Shown: piece by piece, positions 23,119-31,615 of the stretch
How the letters are laid out: every line of letters begins with the position of its first letter
Numbering within the stretch: the stretch's first letter is position 1
Virus record (IMG/VR): IMGVR_UViG_3300031576_000002
Span: 141,228 to 205,227 of that record
Length of the DNA stretch: 64,000 bases
Reading direction: 5' to 3' (one strand)
DNA from: a virus
The notes under the pieces: generated by a model
Told to the model about the DNA's origin: nothing
Database searches by the model: none
Seen by the model: the letters and a program-made list of their open reading frames with translations, nothing else
Program-made: the position numbers and the translations under genes

Positions 23119-23820
23119 CTACTCAAACTTCCGCTCTCGCTCCGTGCGTCGCAAAGTATCATACGCGGTTTCCCCTCGTCTCATCAGATAACTGCACCCC
23201 ATGGTTCCGCCCTTCCATGAACCTGAGCCTTCTCCCACTTCGTCACAAAACTTCACATTGATACTACGCCTGATCTTTCGCGGAAAGGGAATTTGTAGCT
23301 TCCTCGAAAGCAGGGGACGCCACTCCAGCTCATCCACCGTGACCTCTGCGCAACGTCTCTGGACTTCCCCGCTGCGCAGCGTGTAGCGATAGGGGAATTC
23401 TTCGCGGTAGAGATCATTGCGTTTGTAGTCGCTCCAGGTCTTGAATGGAACCCAAGTTCCATCCTTACGAAGAAGGTCGTAACGTATGGCTGCACCCATA
23501 TCCCAGGGCATGTGAATCAGCCACGTTCGTGAGCCCCAGTTAAGATACAGATCGCCAAGAAAGAACCCGAACCCCCAAGAGTCCATCGTCTCTTTTGGTT
23601 TCCGCCAAGCTGAGCAAACACGGAAGAATACCGACAGCCCAAACAGATCGGTGTGAAGGCCAAAGGCTTCTTCAGACAGATAGAACTTGATACTGAAGGT
23701 TGCCTGCTTCCGGAGTGTCAGCTCGCCCCAACTCATACGGTGGGTACCGTCTGCCTCCCATCGCTTTCCGCCGAGGGCGTGAAACCACTTCGGGGCTTCG
23801 TACAGACTCGCGTCACTCAT
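23119..23820 (-). CDS. Conserved phage protein (GSWKGGTMGCSY family)
   Basis: The 233-residue protein has MDSWGFGFFLGDLYLNWG in the middle and GSGSWKGGTMGCSYLMRRGE near the C-terminus, followed by LRRTERERKF. I recall this GS.KGGT.GCSY..r.gE signature from phage genomes, where it is uncharacterised. It is aromatic-rich and probably globular. Confidence 0.75.
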   Translation of the reverse strand: MSDASLYEAPKWFHALGGKRWEADGTHRMSWGELTLRKQATFSIKFYLSEEAFGLHTDLFGLSVFFRVCSAWRKPKETMDSWGFGFFLGDLYLNWGSRTWLIHMPWDMGAAIRYDLLRKDGTWVPFKTWSDYKRNDLYREEFPYRYTLRSGEVQRRCAEVTVDELEWRPLLSRKLQIPFPRKIRRSINVKFCDEVGEGSGSWKGGTMGCSYLMRRGETAYDTLRRTERERKFE

Positions 23821-24155
23821 AGCCCGTCCCCCCGTACCCAGTCCTGTCCTTCGCTGTTACCTACTTCGCGCGCCTCTTCCAGCCAGCAGAGGGTGCGATA
23901 CCTACGCACTCCGCCAATCGGCCATGTCTTGATCTCGGACTCCACTTCATCATGTAACCGCCACCACGGCGTTCTCGGGTCCACCGCAGTCCACTTCTTC
24001 TCCCAGTATTCCACACGACCCTCACGCTTGAGTGCGCGTAGCGTACTGCTGATGCGGCGGTCGGGTACATGAACAACGCGCCGCAAGTCCGCCAGAGTGC
24101 TAGCACCCCCCTTGAGGGCTGCGAGCACCAAGTCTTGGAGTACGATCACTTGCAC
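23817..24155 (-). CDS. Winged-helix protein
   Basis: About 112 residues. The segment VLAALKGGASTLADLRRVVHVPDRRISSTLRALKREGRVEYWEKKWTAV (non-contiguous summary: helix, recognition helix RRISSTLRALK, wing) fits a MarR/PadR-like winged helix. GTG 24155 or 24149 gives a short overlap with the previous gene. Probable DNA-binding regulator. Confidence 0.7.
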   Translation of the reverse strand: MQVIVLQDLVLAALKGGASTLADLRRVVHVPDRRISSTLRALKREGRVEYWEKKWTAVDPRTPWWRLHDEVESEIKTWPIGGVRRYRTLCWLEEAREVGNSEGQDWVRGDGL

Positions 24156-24406
24156 GACACCGCCACGCCCTCGCGGCTCTTGCTTACCACCACTAGACAG
24201 ACGGTCCCCTTCCAAGTTTCACACTCGTACACACGCGCATCCCGCAAGTCCTTGACATCCGAACAGATGGGAGAGTCCGAGTGGGGATCCTCTTCCACGG
24301 CAATCGCCTGCGGTTCAGTCAAATTCAGCCACACAGCCCAGATCACCACCGCTAAGAGAACGAGTGCAAGAATGCCCGGAACGCGCTCTGGAAGCTTTTC
24401 CATCAT
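24146..24406 (-). CDS. Membrane-anchored small protein
   Basis: Eighty-six residues from ATG 24406 (GGAGG upstream). One N-terminal membrane helix (ILALVLLAVVIWAVWL) is followed by an external domain with two or three Cys. Overlaps the upstream gene by ATGA. Confidence 0.7.
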   Translation of the reverse strand: MMEKLPERVPGILALVLLAVVIWAVWLNLTEPQAIAVEEDPHSDSPICSDVKDLRDARVYECETWKGTVCLVVVSKSREGVAVSCK

Positions 24407-24576
24407 CTCCTCCACCACCGGATGAACCGGCGGATCAACCCCGAGAGCCCCACGTTGCGCCCGCACCCAAGACAATAGGCCGCAGCCCATTCGCCCTGCG
24501 GGTCATCCTCGTAACTGGTGAACCCGAACCACCAGGACCCGACGATAGGGTCGCCGTACTTGCAGTTGTGTCTCAT
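24403..24576 (-). CDS. Small hypothetical protein
   Basis: Fifty-seven residues, ATG 24576 after GGAGGTGG. Trp-rich with YCLGCGRN and a basic tail (LIRRFIRWWRR). Similar Trp/Arg-rich tails occur at 28365-28691. Confidence 0.65.
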   Translation of the reverse strand: MRHNCKYGDPIVGSWWFGFTSYEDDPQGEWAAAYCLGCGRNVGLSGLIRRFIRWWRR

Positions 24577-25043
24577 GCCCACCTCCACGGCTGCAAGCCA
24601 AGCAATCTTAAAAGCATCCGTTCCAAGTATCCGTTTTCCACATTATACCCCACCAACCTGGCCCACTCCTCCCCGCCTCGCTTCGACATCCGCTTTTCTT
24701 CCGCAAACCATCCGGCGCATAATTCACGCCTATCCGCAAATTCCGCCAGAACCCCACGCGCCTCCGCGACAGCAAGATAGGTACGCTTGCTGGCGCATAT
24801 TTGACCGTCTCCTACAAGAAGGGCACCGCGAAGCTCAACCCTAGCGACAACAGTGCCGTACCCGTACCGGAGTGCATCAATCGCCCGGTTACTACCAGTG
24901 AGCGCACGGGGGCCATAACTGGTTGGCGCCGCAACCGTGTGCGTATCACCGCTAACAATCTTCTGGCCGTCGTAGTTACCATCACTAAAATGCCAACCGC
25001 CCGTGTACCCTGCTTCAACCCGTTGAAAATTTTGGCTTTTCAT
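24573..25043 (-). CDS. DUF7666-like hypothetical protein
   Basis: The 156-residue protein has GWHFSDGNYDGQK, then ALRYGYGTVVARVELRGAL and SKRTYLAVAEA. The order GWHF, ALdY..G....VEL.G, K..R resembles DUF7666-type proteins common in phages. Function unknown. Confidence 0.65.
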   Translation of the reverse strand: MKSQNFQRVEAGYTGGWHFSDGNYDGQKIVSGDTHTVAAPTSYGPRALTGSNRAIDALRYGYGTVVARVELRGALLVGDGQICASKRTYLAVAEARGVLAEFADRRELCAGWFAEEKRMSKRGGEEWARLVGYNVENGYLERMLLRLLGLQPWRWA

Positions 25044-25366
25044 GACGACTTGAGCCTCTCGTACAGTCTGTTGTCCAGTAGTTCGGCCGGCGCCGGATTA
25101 CCCCACCCCAGGTCAAGCGATACAACGGGCACCTCTTCCGCCCCTGTCGCGAATATCCAGATATGGAAGAACGCGGTCCAGTGATGCTTTGGTACATTTG
25201 CACTCTTCCGAAACGGCTGCCGCACAATTGCCCTGCCCGTGTACTCTGCGCTCACAACTTGGACCCGTAGGCCATACTCACGGCAGTCCGCGGCCTGCTG
25301 TTCCAACTTCTGGATGAAGTCGGCAGCATCGCTAGCCGCTAGAAGGCGGGGCCAGAACTGAGTCAT
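25040..25366 (-). CDS. Hypothetical protein
   Basis: A 108-residue protein with a helical N-terminus and an aromatic core (HHWTAFFHIWIFATG). It overlaps both neighbours by 4 nt. No family recognised. Confidence 0.7.
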   Translation of the reverse strand: MTQFWPRLLAASDAADFIQKLEQQAADCREYGLRVQVVSAEYTGRAIVRQPFRKSANVPKHHWTAFFHIWIFATGAEEVPVVSLDLGWGNPAPAELLDNRLYERLKSS

Positions 25367-25617
25367 GGGGTGTAGTCCCCGCTGGGATTCTTGGCGAATC
25401 GGGGTTTGAGTTCGCGCATGCGATCTTCAAACCACCGGGCGTTATCTTCTTGCGATTCTTTGCAAGCTTCAATCGCTTGCTCCTGGGCTTGCCGGAAGCC
25501 TTCGGCAAGGGCTCGCTCATGGGCAAGGGTCGCCCGCTCAGTGACGTAGCGGCAGTATTCACATCTTTCGACATAGTGACATTCGCCGGAGCGGGCGTGG
25601 GAAAAGCACGGGATCAT
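25363..25617 (-). CDS. Small Cys-rich N-terminal, helical C-terminal protein
   Basis: Eighty-four residues. CFSHARSGECHYVERCEYC forms a compact Cys/His cluster; the rest is a long charged helix (ALAEGFRQAQEQAIEACKE). A zinc-binding adaptor is plausible. Confidence 0.7.
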   Translation of the reverse strand: MIPCFSHARSGECHYVERCEYCRYVTERATLAHERALAEGFRQAQEQAIEACKESQEDNARWFEDRMRELKPRFAKNPSGDYTP

Positions 25618-25618
25618 C

Positions 25619-25912
25619 TTACACCTCCGGTACTACCTTCCAGGCACGAAATTCCGTCTTGCCCTCTAGCGGGTGCGAAAACTTCTGGCCCGGCCTTGGG
25701 GGTGGAACCTCTAGCGGCGGCATTTCTTCTACCTCGTAGCCGCGCCCCATCAGGTACCGGATCACGCTGGCGGCGTAGTCTGTCGGCACCGAACGCAGCA
25801 CCTTCTCCCCGGGGTCGGAATAGCTGACGGCAAACTCGGCCGCCATCGCCAGCGCCACGACGTCTGGGTCGATGTATGGTTGCCGTGTGCCCCAATAGGT
25901 AGATTTCGGCAT
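25619..25912 (-). CDS. Hypothetical protein
   Basis: Ninety-seven residues with a helical middle and a Pro-rich C-terminal part (LEVPPPRPGQKF). No family recognised; nearly abuts the DHH gene. Confidence 0.65.
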   Translation of the reverse strand: MPKSTYWGTRQPYIDPDVVALAMAAEFAVSYSDPGEKVLRSVPTDYAASVIRYLMGRGYEVEEMPPLEVPPPRPGQKFSHPLEGKTEFRAWKVVPEV

Positions 25913-25914
25913 CG

Positions 25915-27312
25915 CTACACCTCCATCAGCGCGCGCAGCTCGGGATCCTGCGTGTCGGCGCGGAACGTGAAGCCTGTAGAATGGGGATGTCCACCCCCGC
26001 CATAGCGCTTGGCCAAGAGGCTGATGTCGAGGCGCTCCGGCTTGGAGCGAAGCGAGGCTTCGTACTGCGGTATTACCTCCCTGCCAACGAACTGGTACGC
26101 TTCTGCGTATTCAGTACAACCACAATTCTCTACCATGCACTTGACCTTGGCATCCAAAAACAATTGATGCCCTCCGTTCCTATGGCCACAGATACAGAAC
26201 TTCAAAGCTTCTAAATCGTCAGTTTCCTCCAAATACCGCTCAAACGCAGTCTTCGGTTGTCCTTCTGCCGCCACGTCCTCCACCCGCCGAATGCACGCGG
26301 CGAAGTCGATGTCGTGCTTCAGGTAGAGGTGCTCGCATACCTCGTCCCGGAGGACGGACGTGCGGACCGCGAGACCACTCAATCTGGCGAACACTTCCCT
26401 TGGTTTGAATGGGTCACCGGGACACCCACATATACAGCCCGCTACTGTACACTTAAGAGTCTGCAAGCTTTTCGTTCCCCGGTACTTGTCCTGCATCTCG
26501 TGCTCACTAATTTTATGGTGGCAGAGACAGACACCAGTTCCGCTCCCCCGCAGGGTTACGGGCCTCGCCCCCTGGGCGATCTGCTCGACGAGTTTCTGCT
26601 GAGCCCGCAGGATGGCGGTGCCCTGTTCCGCCAGTCGGGCCATCAGGTAGCTATCTCCATCCGGAGTCGGATCGTTCGTTTGCGTGAGGTTTTCCCACCA
26701 CGACTGGAACGTCATGGGAAAGCTGCGGATCGCCGCGTTGACCTCGCGCGAATTGGGAAGTTTCCATCGCCACAAGTCTCGATCTTGGACGACCCGGACG
26801 AGCAAAGGGGAAGGATGGCCATACTCCTCTGGCATGTACCCCGTCTCGTAAACTACACGCTTCATCCACTCGACGAAGGATTCGGCAGCCGAGCCTATCG
26901 AAGATGGTTCGTCGCCGAACGACAGCAGAACTCCCGATTTGATGTCCCGAATCCACGTAGCGTACTGCCACGCCAGCCACGCGCCCGAATGATCCATGTC
27001 GAAAAAGCAGAAGTCCAAGTCTTTCAACTCATCGGCCGCGCTTTTGTGGTGGTCCAGCACGACCAGGCTCCTGGCCCGCTGCTTCATATCCAGCAGGGTG
27101 ACGCGCGGGTAGCTAAGGTCCACGATGATGACGTCGCGGCCCTGCACGTCGGGAGGAGGCAGGTGGTAGCCGCCGGGGACGAATTCGGCGTCCTTGAGGC
27201 CACCCCACATTTCCAAAACGAACCTGGCGCAGTAGCCATCCTGACAACCAATGTCCTCCCCTTTTTCGTTCTTGGTGCCGTGGTAGAGGACGAGTGTGTT
27301 CTTGTCATTCAT
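25915..27312 (-). CDS. DHH-family phosphoesterase with two inserted metal-binding modules
   Basis: The 465-residue protein has IIVDLS (D65), LDHHKS (DHH 87-89), FDMDHSG (about 105-110) and a C-terminal GGGGHPHSTGF (438-448). These are the DHH and DHHA1 motifs of nano-RNase/RecJ-like phosphoesterases that cleave nucleotide phosphodiesters with Mn. Between them lie two copies of a C.C.H...H.......C....C.C module (262-298 and 373-400), which is not part of the usual family. The same module appears in the gene at 52812-53267. Catalytic residues look intact. Confidence 0.85.
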   Translation of the reverse strand: MNDKNTLVLYHGTKNEKGEDIGCQDGYCARFVLEMWGGLKDAEFVPGGYHLPPPDVQGRDVIIVDLSYPRVTLLDMKQRARSLVVLDHHKSAADELKDLDFCFFDMDHSGAWLAWQYATWIRDIKSGVLLSFGDEPSSIGSAAESFVEWMKRVVYETGYMPEEYGHPSPLLVRVVQDRDLWRWKLPNSREVNAAIRSFPMTFQSWWENLTQTNDPTPDGDSYLMARLAEQGTAILRAQQKLVEQIAQGARPVTLRGSGTGVCLCHHKISEHEMQDKYRGTKSLQTLKCTVAGCICGCPGDPFKPREVFARLSGLAVRTSVLRDEVCEHLYLKHDIDFAACIRRVEDVAAEGQPKTAFERYLEETDDLEALKFCICGHRNGGHQLFLDAKVKCMVENCGCTEYAEAYQFVGREVIPQYEASLRSKPERLDISLLAKRYGGGGHPHSTGFTFRADTQDPELRALMEV

Positions 27313-27677
27313 TTTGGTTGGTCTTTCCAGCCCGCACTGAAGTCGTCCAATACAAAAAGGACTTCAGACTTGCACATGATCGGCTCTGTGGCGGCCCGCA
27401 TCTTAGTCATGAAGGCGGCGTCCTCCGCCTCCATTTCCTTCCCTACTTCATCAGCCCGCACCATGCCGTCGATCGCCATGAACATCAGGGAATCGTCTAC
27501 CTCGATGGTGTTGCCCCCAAGGTCGATGAACGAATGCAAGGTTCCTTGTTTGTCCACCCCTCGGAACACCATGAGGTTGATTGATGGAACCGAGAAGCCG
27601 ACGCCTTGGTAGCACTTGTCCTCACACTCGATCTCGGGGGAGAGGTAGACCATCAGCGGGCCTTCATTTTCGTTCAT
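27309..27677 (-). CDS. Hypothetical protein (MNENEGPL family)
   Basis: The start at ATG 27677 follows GGAAAG; an ORF to 27842 is mostly non-coding upstream. The 122-residue product begins MNENEGPLMVYL, closely like MNEDEGPLTVPF at 29541, so the two are paralogous at the N-terminus. Several Met and acidic residues; function unknown. Confidence 0.7.
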   Translation of the reverse strand: MNENEGPLMVYLSPEIECEDKCYQGVGFSVPSINLMVFRGVDKQGTLHSFIDLGGNTIEVDDSLMFMAIDGMVRADEVGKEMEAEDAAFMTKMRAATEPIMCKSEVLFVLDDFSAGWKDQPK

Positions 27678-27745
27678 GTTTCTTTCCGCGGGATTAACCT
27701 GGCGCACAACGTCTCTAGAATGCGATGGTCCTCCAGGTACTCGAT

Positions 27746-27823
27746 CTAAGCCACCATGGATTTGGCCCGATACCAAGCATAGTGCTCCGCCAAAATTTCG
27801 AGCCAAAGCTCGAAGTAGCTCAT
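27746..27823 (-). CDS. Very small peptide
   Basis: Twenty-five residues (MSYFELWLEILAEHYAWY...). It is supported only by an ATGA overlap with the stop at 27820. Amphipathic and aromatic. Confidence 0.4.
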   Translation of the reverse strand: MSYFELWLEILAEHYAWYRAKSMVA

Positions 27824-28050
27824 CCTGATTTCCTCTGGGCATCCCACATGTCCACCCCCACGACGATACCGTGCAGGTAGATCATGAGGCTTGCGGCTAG
27901 CGCAATAACCGCCTTGGGTAACTCCGGCACGACCTCGGGTTCCCGAAGCATCAGCGCTAGGTACATCGTCCAGCACGAAACGAACAACACCACCGTGACG
28001 CCGCGTAGCCAGCGGCCCAGCAACTTTGTCTCTTTCGGTGTCATGCTCAT
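27820..28050 (-). CDS. Two-helix membrane protein
   Basis: About 76 residues with membrane segments GVTVVLFVSCWTMYLALML and AVIALAASLMIYLHGIVVG. ATG 28050 or 28044. Possibly holin-like in size and topology, but there is no lysin next to it. Confidence 0.65.
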   Translation of the reverse strand: MSMTPKETKLLGRWLRGVTVVLFVSCWTMYLALMLREPEVVPELPKAVIALAASLMIYLHGIVVGVDMWDAQRKSG

Positions 28051-28292
28051 CTCAGGACCAAGCCGTTCGACCAAATGGTCACAGATTTCATTATCGTGTC
28101 GAAGACCGCCCGCTCCTGTCGGACCGCACGATGAAACTCCTCCACATCATCCCGACACAAATCCACGGGGCGACGCCCATCCATGATCGCGTCCCAGACC
28201 TTGATACGTCGGGCCTCCAACACCCACATGAGACGATCTCTCAAGACGGCCCCGAACACCAAGGCCTCGGATTTACTCACGGTCGGTACCAT
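28047..28292 (-). CDS. Hypothetical helical protein
   Basis: Eighty-one residues from ATG 28292 (GGGGGGAA upstream). Charged helices; no motif. Overlaps the membrane gene by 4 nt. Confidence 0.65.
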   Translation of the reverse strand: MVPTVSKSEALVFGAVLRDRLMWVLEARRIKVWDAIMDGRRPVDLCRDDVEEFHRAVRQERAVFDTIMKSVTIWSNGLVLR

Positions 28293-28364
28293 TTGATTCC
28301 CCCCAATCCCTTCCGTCGTACTGCCCCACCAGAGATAATACACCAACCAGTAGTGCAACCAGAC

Positions 28365-28691
28365 CTACACTACCGTCTCGAACAACCGCTTAGTGTCTTC
28401 GGTCTCGTCGATCCAAGTGGCGCCACACCAGTAGCAGTGGCGGTGCAGATGCTCGCGCCCAGGGCAGTCCGAGCAGCACCTTTCCCACGGGCGGAAGAGG
28501 AAGCGCTCGATCAAGCGGCTGAGCCACCAGGGTTGTCCAGGCGCCCAGCAGGTCGCGAGTTCCGATTCGACCCCGCACTTGCGACACTGGCCCTGGGTGC
28601 CGGGCAGCCCCCGATAGCCCCAGGGGTAGCCCACGGGGGCCAGCGGGGGGATGCGCTCGACAAACGATGGGCGTGGCCCCTGGATCGTCAC
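28365..28691 (-). CDS. Zinc-binding small protein
   Basis: The 108-residue protein has QCRKCGVE, then CCSDCPGREHLHRHCYWCG, giving at least two Cys/His metal sites. Trp/Arg-rich between. No named family. Confidence 0.7.
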   Translation of the reverse strand: MTIQGPRPSFVERIPPLAPVGYPWGYRGLPGTQGQCRKCGVESELATCWAPGQPWWLSRLIERFLFRPWERCCSDCPGREHLHRHCYWCGATWIDETEDTKRLFETVV

Positions 28692-28912
28692 GGTAGAATC
28701 CTTCCCCAGTACCGTCCGTGCGACCGCTGGACCGCCGCCAAGGACTCGCCCCGCAGCACCACGACCTCGACATGGGACTTGTCCCTAGCCTCCTCGCGAT
28801 CAATCCGGAAGCGCTCTGCCAGAGCTTCACGGCCCCGCGTACCGAAGTCTTCCAGCCGCAGGAGCTTGCCCGCGGGCCGGTCGTACACGATGAGGAAGTT
28901 GAGCATCTCCAT
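28688..28912 (-). CDS. Conserved small phage protein
   Basis: Seventy-four residues: FLIVYDRPAGKLLRLEDF, VEVVVLRGESLAAVQRSHGRYW. I know this VYDR..G.Ll...HaRYw pattern from actinophages, uncharacterised. ATG 28912 or 28906 lies 2 or 8 nt after the TATTAT box, so little or no leader is present. Confidence 0.75.
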   Translation of the reverse strand: MEMLNFLIVYDRPAGKLLRLEDFGTRGREALAERFRIDREEARDKSHVEVVVLRGESLAAVQRSHGRYWGRILP

Positions 28913-28914
28913 AG

Positions 28915-28943
28915 ATAATACACCAGCGCACGCCGGAATATGC
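28915..28943 (-). promoter_or_regulatory. Likely promoter of the same class, variant boxes
   Basis: GCATAT, 17 nt, TATTAT on the minus strand, ending just before the 28912 start. Confidence 0.45.
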
Positions 28944-28956
28944 GCCGTGCTTCGCG

Positions 28957-29226
28957 CTACGCCTGGTATTTGCGCCACAATCGGCTACTCACAGTCTTGG
29001 AGGGTTTCCAAGCTGAGCACGCGCGAAACAGTTCTGCTTCCGTCGCGTTCCGGACGTTATCCCCGTTGCCCGTGCCCTTTAGCTGGTTGCACCAGCCATG
29101 CACCGCCTGTGTGTTCTCTAGCGTGTCCTTGCCGCCTTGCGATCTTGGAATGATGTGATCTACGGTAGCGTTGCGCCGATGCAGCTTTCTACCGCACAGG
29201 GCGCACACGTTCCCTTGATCTTTCAT
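28957..29226 (-). CDS. HNH endonuclease
   Basis: Eighty-nine residues. CALCGRKL, ATVDHIIPRSQGG, NTQAVHGWCNQLKG and the Cys pairs form a complete HNH domain. ATG 29226 is used; the frame opens slightly further. It stands free between phage genes and is a probable homing or packaging-associated nuclease; its size favours a free-standing HNH. Confidence 0.85.
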   Translation of the reverse strand: MKDQGNVCALCGRKLHRRNATVDHIIPRSQGGKDTLENTQAVHGWCNQLKGTGNGDNVRNATEAELFRACSAWKPSKTVSSRLWRKYQA

Positions 29227-29259
29227 ATTCTTGTCTAGCAAGTGTCGGTAGCTCAAGCC

Positions 29260-29541
29260 TCAGTTCTCTCGTGGTGGCAGATCCCGCTGGTACGTGACCA
29301 ACTCGCCAGCACCATTACGGAAAATGATCTCGATACAATCGTCCACTACTTTGAACAGTGCAGCTATGTGGCCATCCGTACCGAGCAGCACAGCCGCCTG
29401 GTACTCCCTGGAATCAAGTGCGGCGTAGATGCGGGCCAGGGCGGCGTCGAGCGGAAGCGACTCGCTCTCTTGCACCGTCAGGCAGACGCGCTTCCCGTCG
29501 CGGAAGAACGGGACCGTCAGGGGACCTTCGTCTTCATTCAC
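29260..29541 (-). CDS. Hypothetical protein (MNEDEGPL family)
   Basis: GTG 29541 starts 5 nt after the DUF4419 stop. Ninety-three residues. The N-terminus matches the protein at 27309-27677. Middle part YQAAVLLGTDGHIAALFKVV looks beta-rich. Confidence 0.65.
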   Translation of the reverse strand: MNEDEGPLTVPFFRDGKRVCLTVQESESLPLDAALARIYAALDSREYQAAVLLGTDGHIAALFKVVDDCIEIIFRNGAGELVTYQRDLPPREN

Positions 29542-29545
29542 GGCA

Positions 29546-30610
29546 CTAGGCCACCTTGTAAATGAGATGCCCGAACTCAGGGCGAAGAAACTTTCCTTCT
29601 TGCCGACTGCTGAACAGTCCCTGCCGCATCTCGAATTTCTCACCTGTTTCAAGCTGCTTGTACTTGACGGAAGCAGCGTGAGCTGGGAATCTGCTCGGGT
29701 CACTGGACTCCCTCACGGTAGAGAACAGTTGCACGATCCAGCCGTCCACCTCCGTCTCCGTATGACCCGACCCACGCCCGCAGTCCAACTTGTACATCTG
29801 ACCCCAGAAGGTCGGATCCTGCCACGAATCGGCAATGCGGTGGATCAAAGATGCAACCCGCTTGATCCAATAGAGTTGCGTCTTTGTCTGATCGTAAGTA
29901 TCAAGAATGTTGATGTCCCTGCCAGACCAGCTACCGCTGTGCTTGCTGTACGGGACGGCCGCCACTTCGTACTGGTTCTCCATTCGCGGAAAAAAGATTG
30001 ACTGCAACTTGTCCCACGAACTACGCAACAGCTCCCAGTCATCCCGCGACCCTTGGACGTCAATTGCGGGAAAACCGCACAAAGTCGTGGAGTAGTAGTA
30101 GTAAGGACTCACCATGTCGGCGAGAGCGGCGTACCGTGCGAATCGTTCGCGCTCACCTGAAGTCGTGAACTCGGGGAAAAAAGTGCTGGTGTCGGTAGGA
30201 ACGTACTTCTTCAGTTCCTCAATCAAACTGTCCATCGGCATCGTGTCCATGGAGCCCGATACGACTACTACCAAGGCTTTGTCCTCCCGTGTCGTAAACA
30301 AATCCCGAAAGGCAGCAGGATCTTTCGATACCATCTCCGTCAGCTCGCACAGGATCGTGTACCAGATGATGTCCGGCGTCACAACGATTCCTTGGTGCGT
30401 TGCCCAAGCGTATGTGAGGTAGTCCACCCAGTTGCGGTGAAAGACTTCGCCCGTCAGGTTGTGCTTGATTAGGTTTGGCTTCTTGCCTTTTGGCTTTTCG
30501 CGATGTCGCTGACTGAACAGATCCAGCGTTTCCGATGCCCGTCCCAGCGCTCGCTTTGAACCGTGTTTCCGAGGCACAACTTCCAGGTTTTCATCCAAGT
30601 TCAGAATCAT
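29546..30610 (-). CDS. DUF4419-domain protein
   Basis: The 354-residue protein follows the DUF4419 plan: HRNWVDYLTYAWATHQGIV, TPDIIWYTILCELTEMV, FPEFTTSGERERFARYAALAD, YYYYSTTLCGFPAIDVQG and DDWELLRSSWDKL. DUF4419 is widespread in eukaryotes and bacteria and has no firm biochemical role. It is a notable cargo for a phage. The start ATG 30610 is 22 nt after the previous gene. Confidence 0.85.
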   Translation of the reverse strand: MILNLDENLEVVPRKHGSKRALGRASETLDLFSQRHREKPKGKKPNLIKHNLTGEVFHRNWVDYLTYAWATHQGIVVTPDIIWYTILCELTEMVSKDPAAFRDLFTTREDKALVVVVSGSMDTMPMDSLIEELKKYVPTDTSTFFPEFTTSGERERFARYAALADMVSPYYYYSTTLCGFPAIDVQGSRDDWELLRSSWDKLQSIFFPRMENQYEVAAVPYSKHSGSWSGRDINILDTYDQTKTQLYWIKRVASLIHRIADSWQDPTFWGQMYKLDCGRGSGHTETEVDGWIVQLFSTVRESSDPSRFPAHAASVKYKQLETGEKFEMRQGLFSSRQEGKFLRPEFGHLIYKVA

Positions 30611-30632
30611 TTCAATCTCCTATCGTTGACTG

Positions 30633-30902
30633 TCACCATCCCAAGTCCTTCTTGACGTCTTCTGGGTCGCATCCCCAGCGCTTGCGGAACCCGATCCTGA
30701 GTCGATCCGCCAGTGAGAAGAGGAACAAAGAGATACCGAAATGAACCCCCATCAAGACGCCAGCAGTACGATCCCGCAGACCGAGCCACACGACAAACGC
30801 AAGCACCGCCCCAAAGGCCCCCACGTTGAGCCCCAGGCACGCGAGGCCCGTCCGCCGCACGTCGCGCTGGAGGGATCGGGTCTTGATGCCGTCAGGCTTC
30901 AT
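30633..30902 (-). CDS. Two-helix membrane protein
   Basis: ATG 30902 gives 89 residues with membrane segments LNVGAFGAVLAFVVWLGL and GVLMGVHFGISLFLFSL. Both termini are charged. Overlaps the upstream gene by 11 nt. Confidence 0.7.
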   Translation of the reverse strand: MKPDGIKTRSLQRDVRRTGLACLGLNVGAFGAVLAFVVWLGLRDRTAGVLMGVHFGISLFLFSLADRLRIGFRKRWGCDPEDVKKDLGW

Positions 30903-31323
30903 CGTCCCACTTGCCCTCCGGCCATCCCGTAGCGTCGCCCCACTCTTCCCGCTTCCATCCGTTTTCGCCATCAACTGGGTCCAGCAGCGCCCGGTGGGTT
31001 GCGCAGGCGTCGGGTGGATCGCAGGCGTCCGCCTTCGACTTCGCGGCAATATCCGCGAGGATAGCGCGTTTCTCGTCTTCGAGTTTGGACTCGTCGATCC
31101 CGAAGAATTCGGCCAGCAATGACTTGATGCTGAAGGGCACCGGAATCAGTTCGTCCTGCCGCAGCCCGCAGCGCCGCTCTCCATCTTGGTCACAACGGTC
31201 GTCATGCCGATGGTACTTCGCCAGCGTGAGGCCCTTGCGGAAACTCGACACGAGCCAGTCGAGTAACTCCCCACATGCCTGGGACTTGTCCGCCACCAGG
31301 CGCAGCTTATCGTGTTCAGTCAT
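30892..31323 (-). CDS. Conserved phage protein (LLAEFFGID family)
   Basis: The 143-residue protein has LIPVPFSIKSLLAEFFGID and KLEDEKRAILADIAAK, a pattern I recall from actinophage proteins. Two Cys pairs lie around it (HHDDRC..RRC and CDPPDAC). Function unknown. Confidence 0.75.
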   Translation of the reverse strand: MTEHDKLRLVADKSQACGELLDWLVSSFRKGLTLAKYHRHDDRCDQDGERRCGLRQDELIPVPFSIKSLLAEFFGIDESKLEDEKRAILADIAAKSKADACDPPDACATHRALLDPVDGENGWKREEWGDATGWPEGKWDDEA

Positions 31324-31335
31324 TCTACCTCTCGC

Positions 31336-31521
31336 CTACTTCGGGCGAGCGTGCGCCAAACCAGAAGATACATCCGCCGCTCTATGGCGTTCGTGCTCTG
31401 ACATTCGATTCCAAAGTTTATCCATCTGGCCCAGTATTGCATCCACGGCTTCGGACTCGTCCTCATCTATCGGCACCAACTCGTGCAGCAGCTTGATGTA
31501 TTCTTCGTAGTCAGCGTTCAT
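31336..31521 (-). CDS. Small acidic helical protein
   Basis: Sixty-one residues from ATG 31521. YEEYIKLLHELV and AVDAILGQMDKLWNRM are helical. No motif. Confidence 0.6.
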   Translation of the reverse strand: MNADYEEYIKLLHELVPIDEDESEAVDAILGQMDKLWNRMSEHERHRAADVSSGLAHARPK

Positions 31522-31615
31522 GTCTTCCCGGCGCAACTCGGGCTCCGCTCGAATATCGGGCAGCTCGCCAAAGTCCTTTTGGGTAGAGCTGCCCGAATAG
31601 GAGGGTTCTCTTCAT
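31511..31615 (-). CDS. Possible 34-residue basic peptide
   Basis: ATG 31615 overlaps the upstream stop as ATGA. The product is Arg-rich. Only the overlap supports it. Confidence 0.35.
   Translation of the reverse strand: MKRTLLFGQLYPKGLWRAARYSSGARVAPGRHER

Noticed and set aside
24640-24668. TATAAT-like promoter
   Set aside because: It is inside a well-formed coding region and no matching -35 of either class lies at 16-18 nt.
26257-27612. Plus-strand ORF of 451 codons
   Set aside because: Antisense shadow of the DHH phosphoesterase, which has intact motifs on the other strand.
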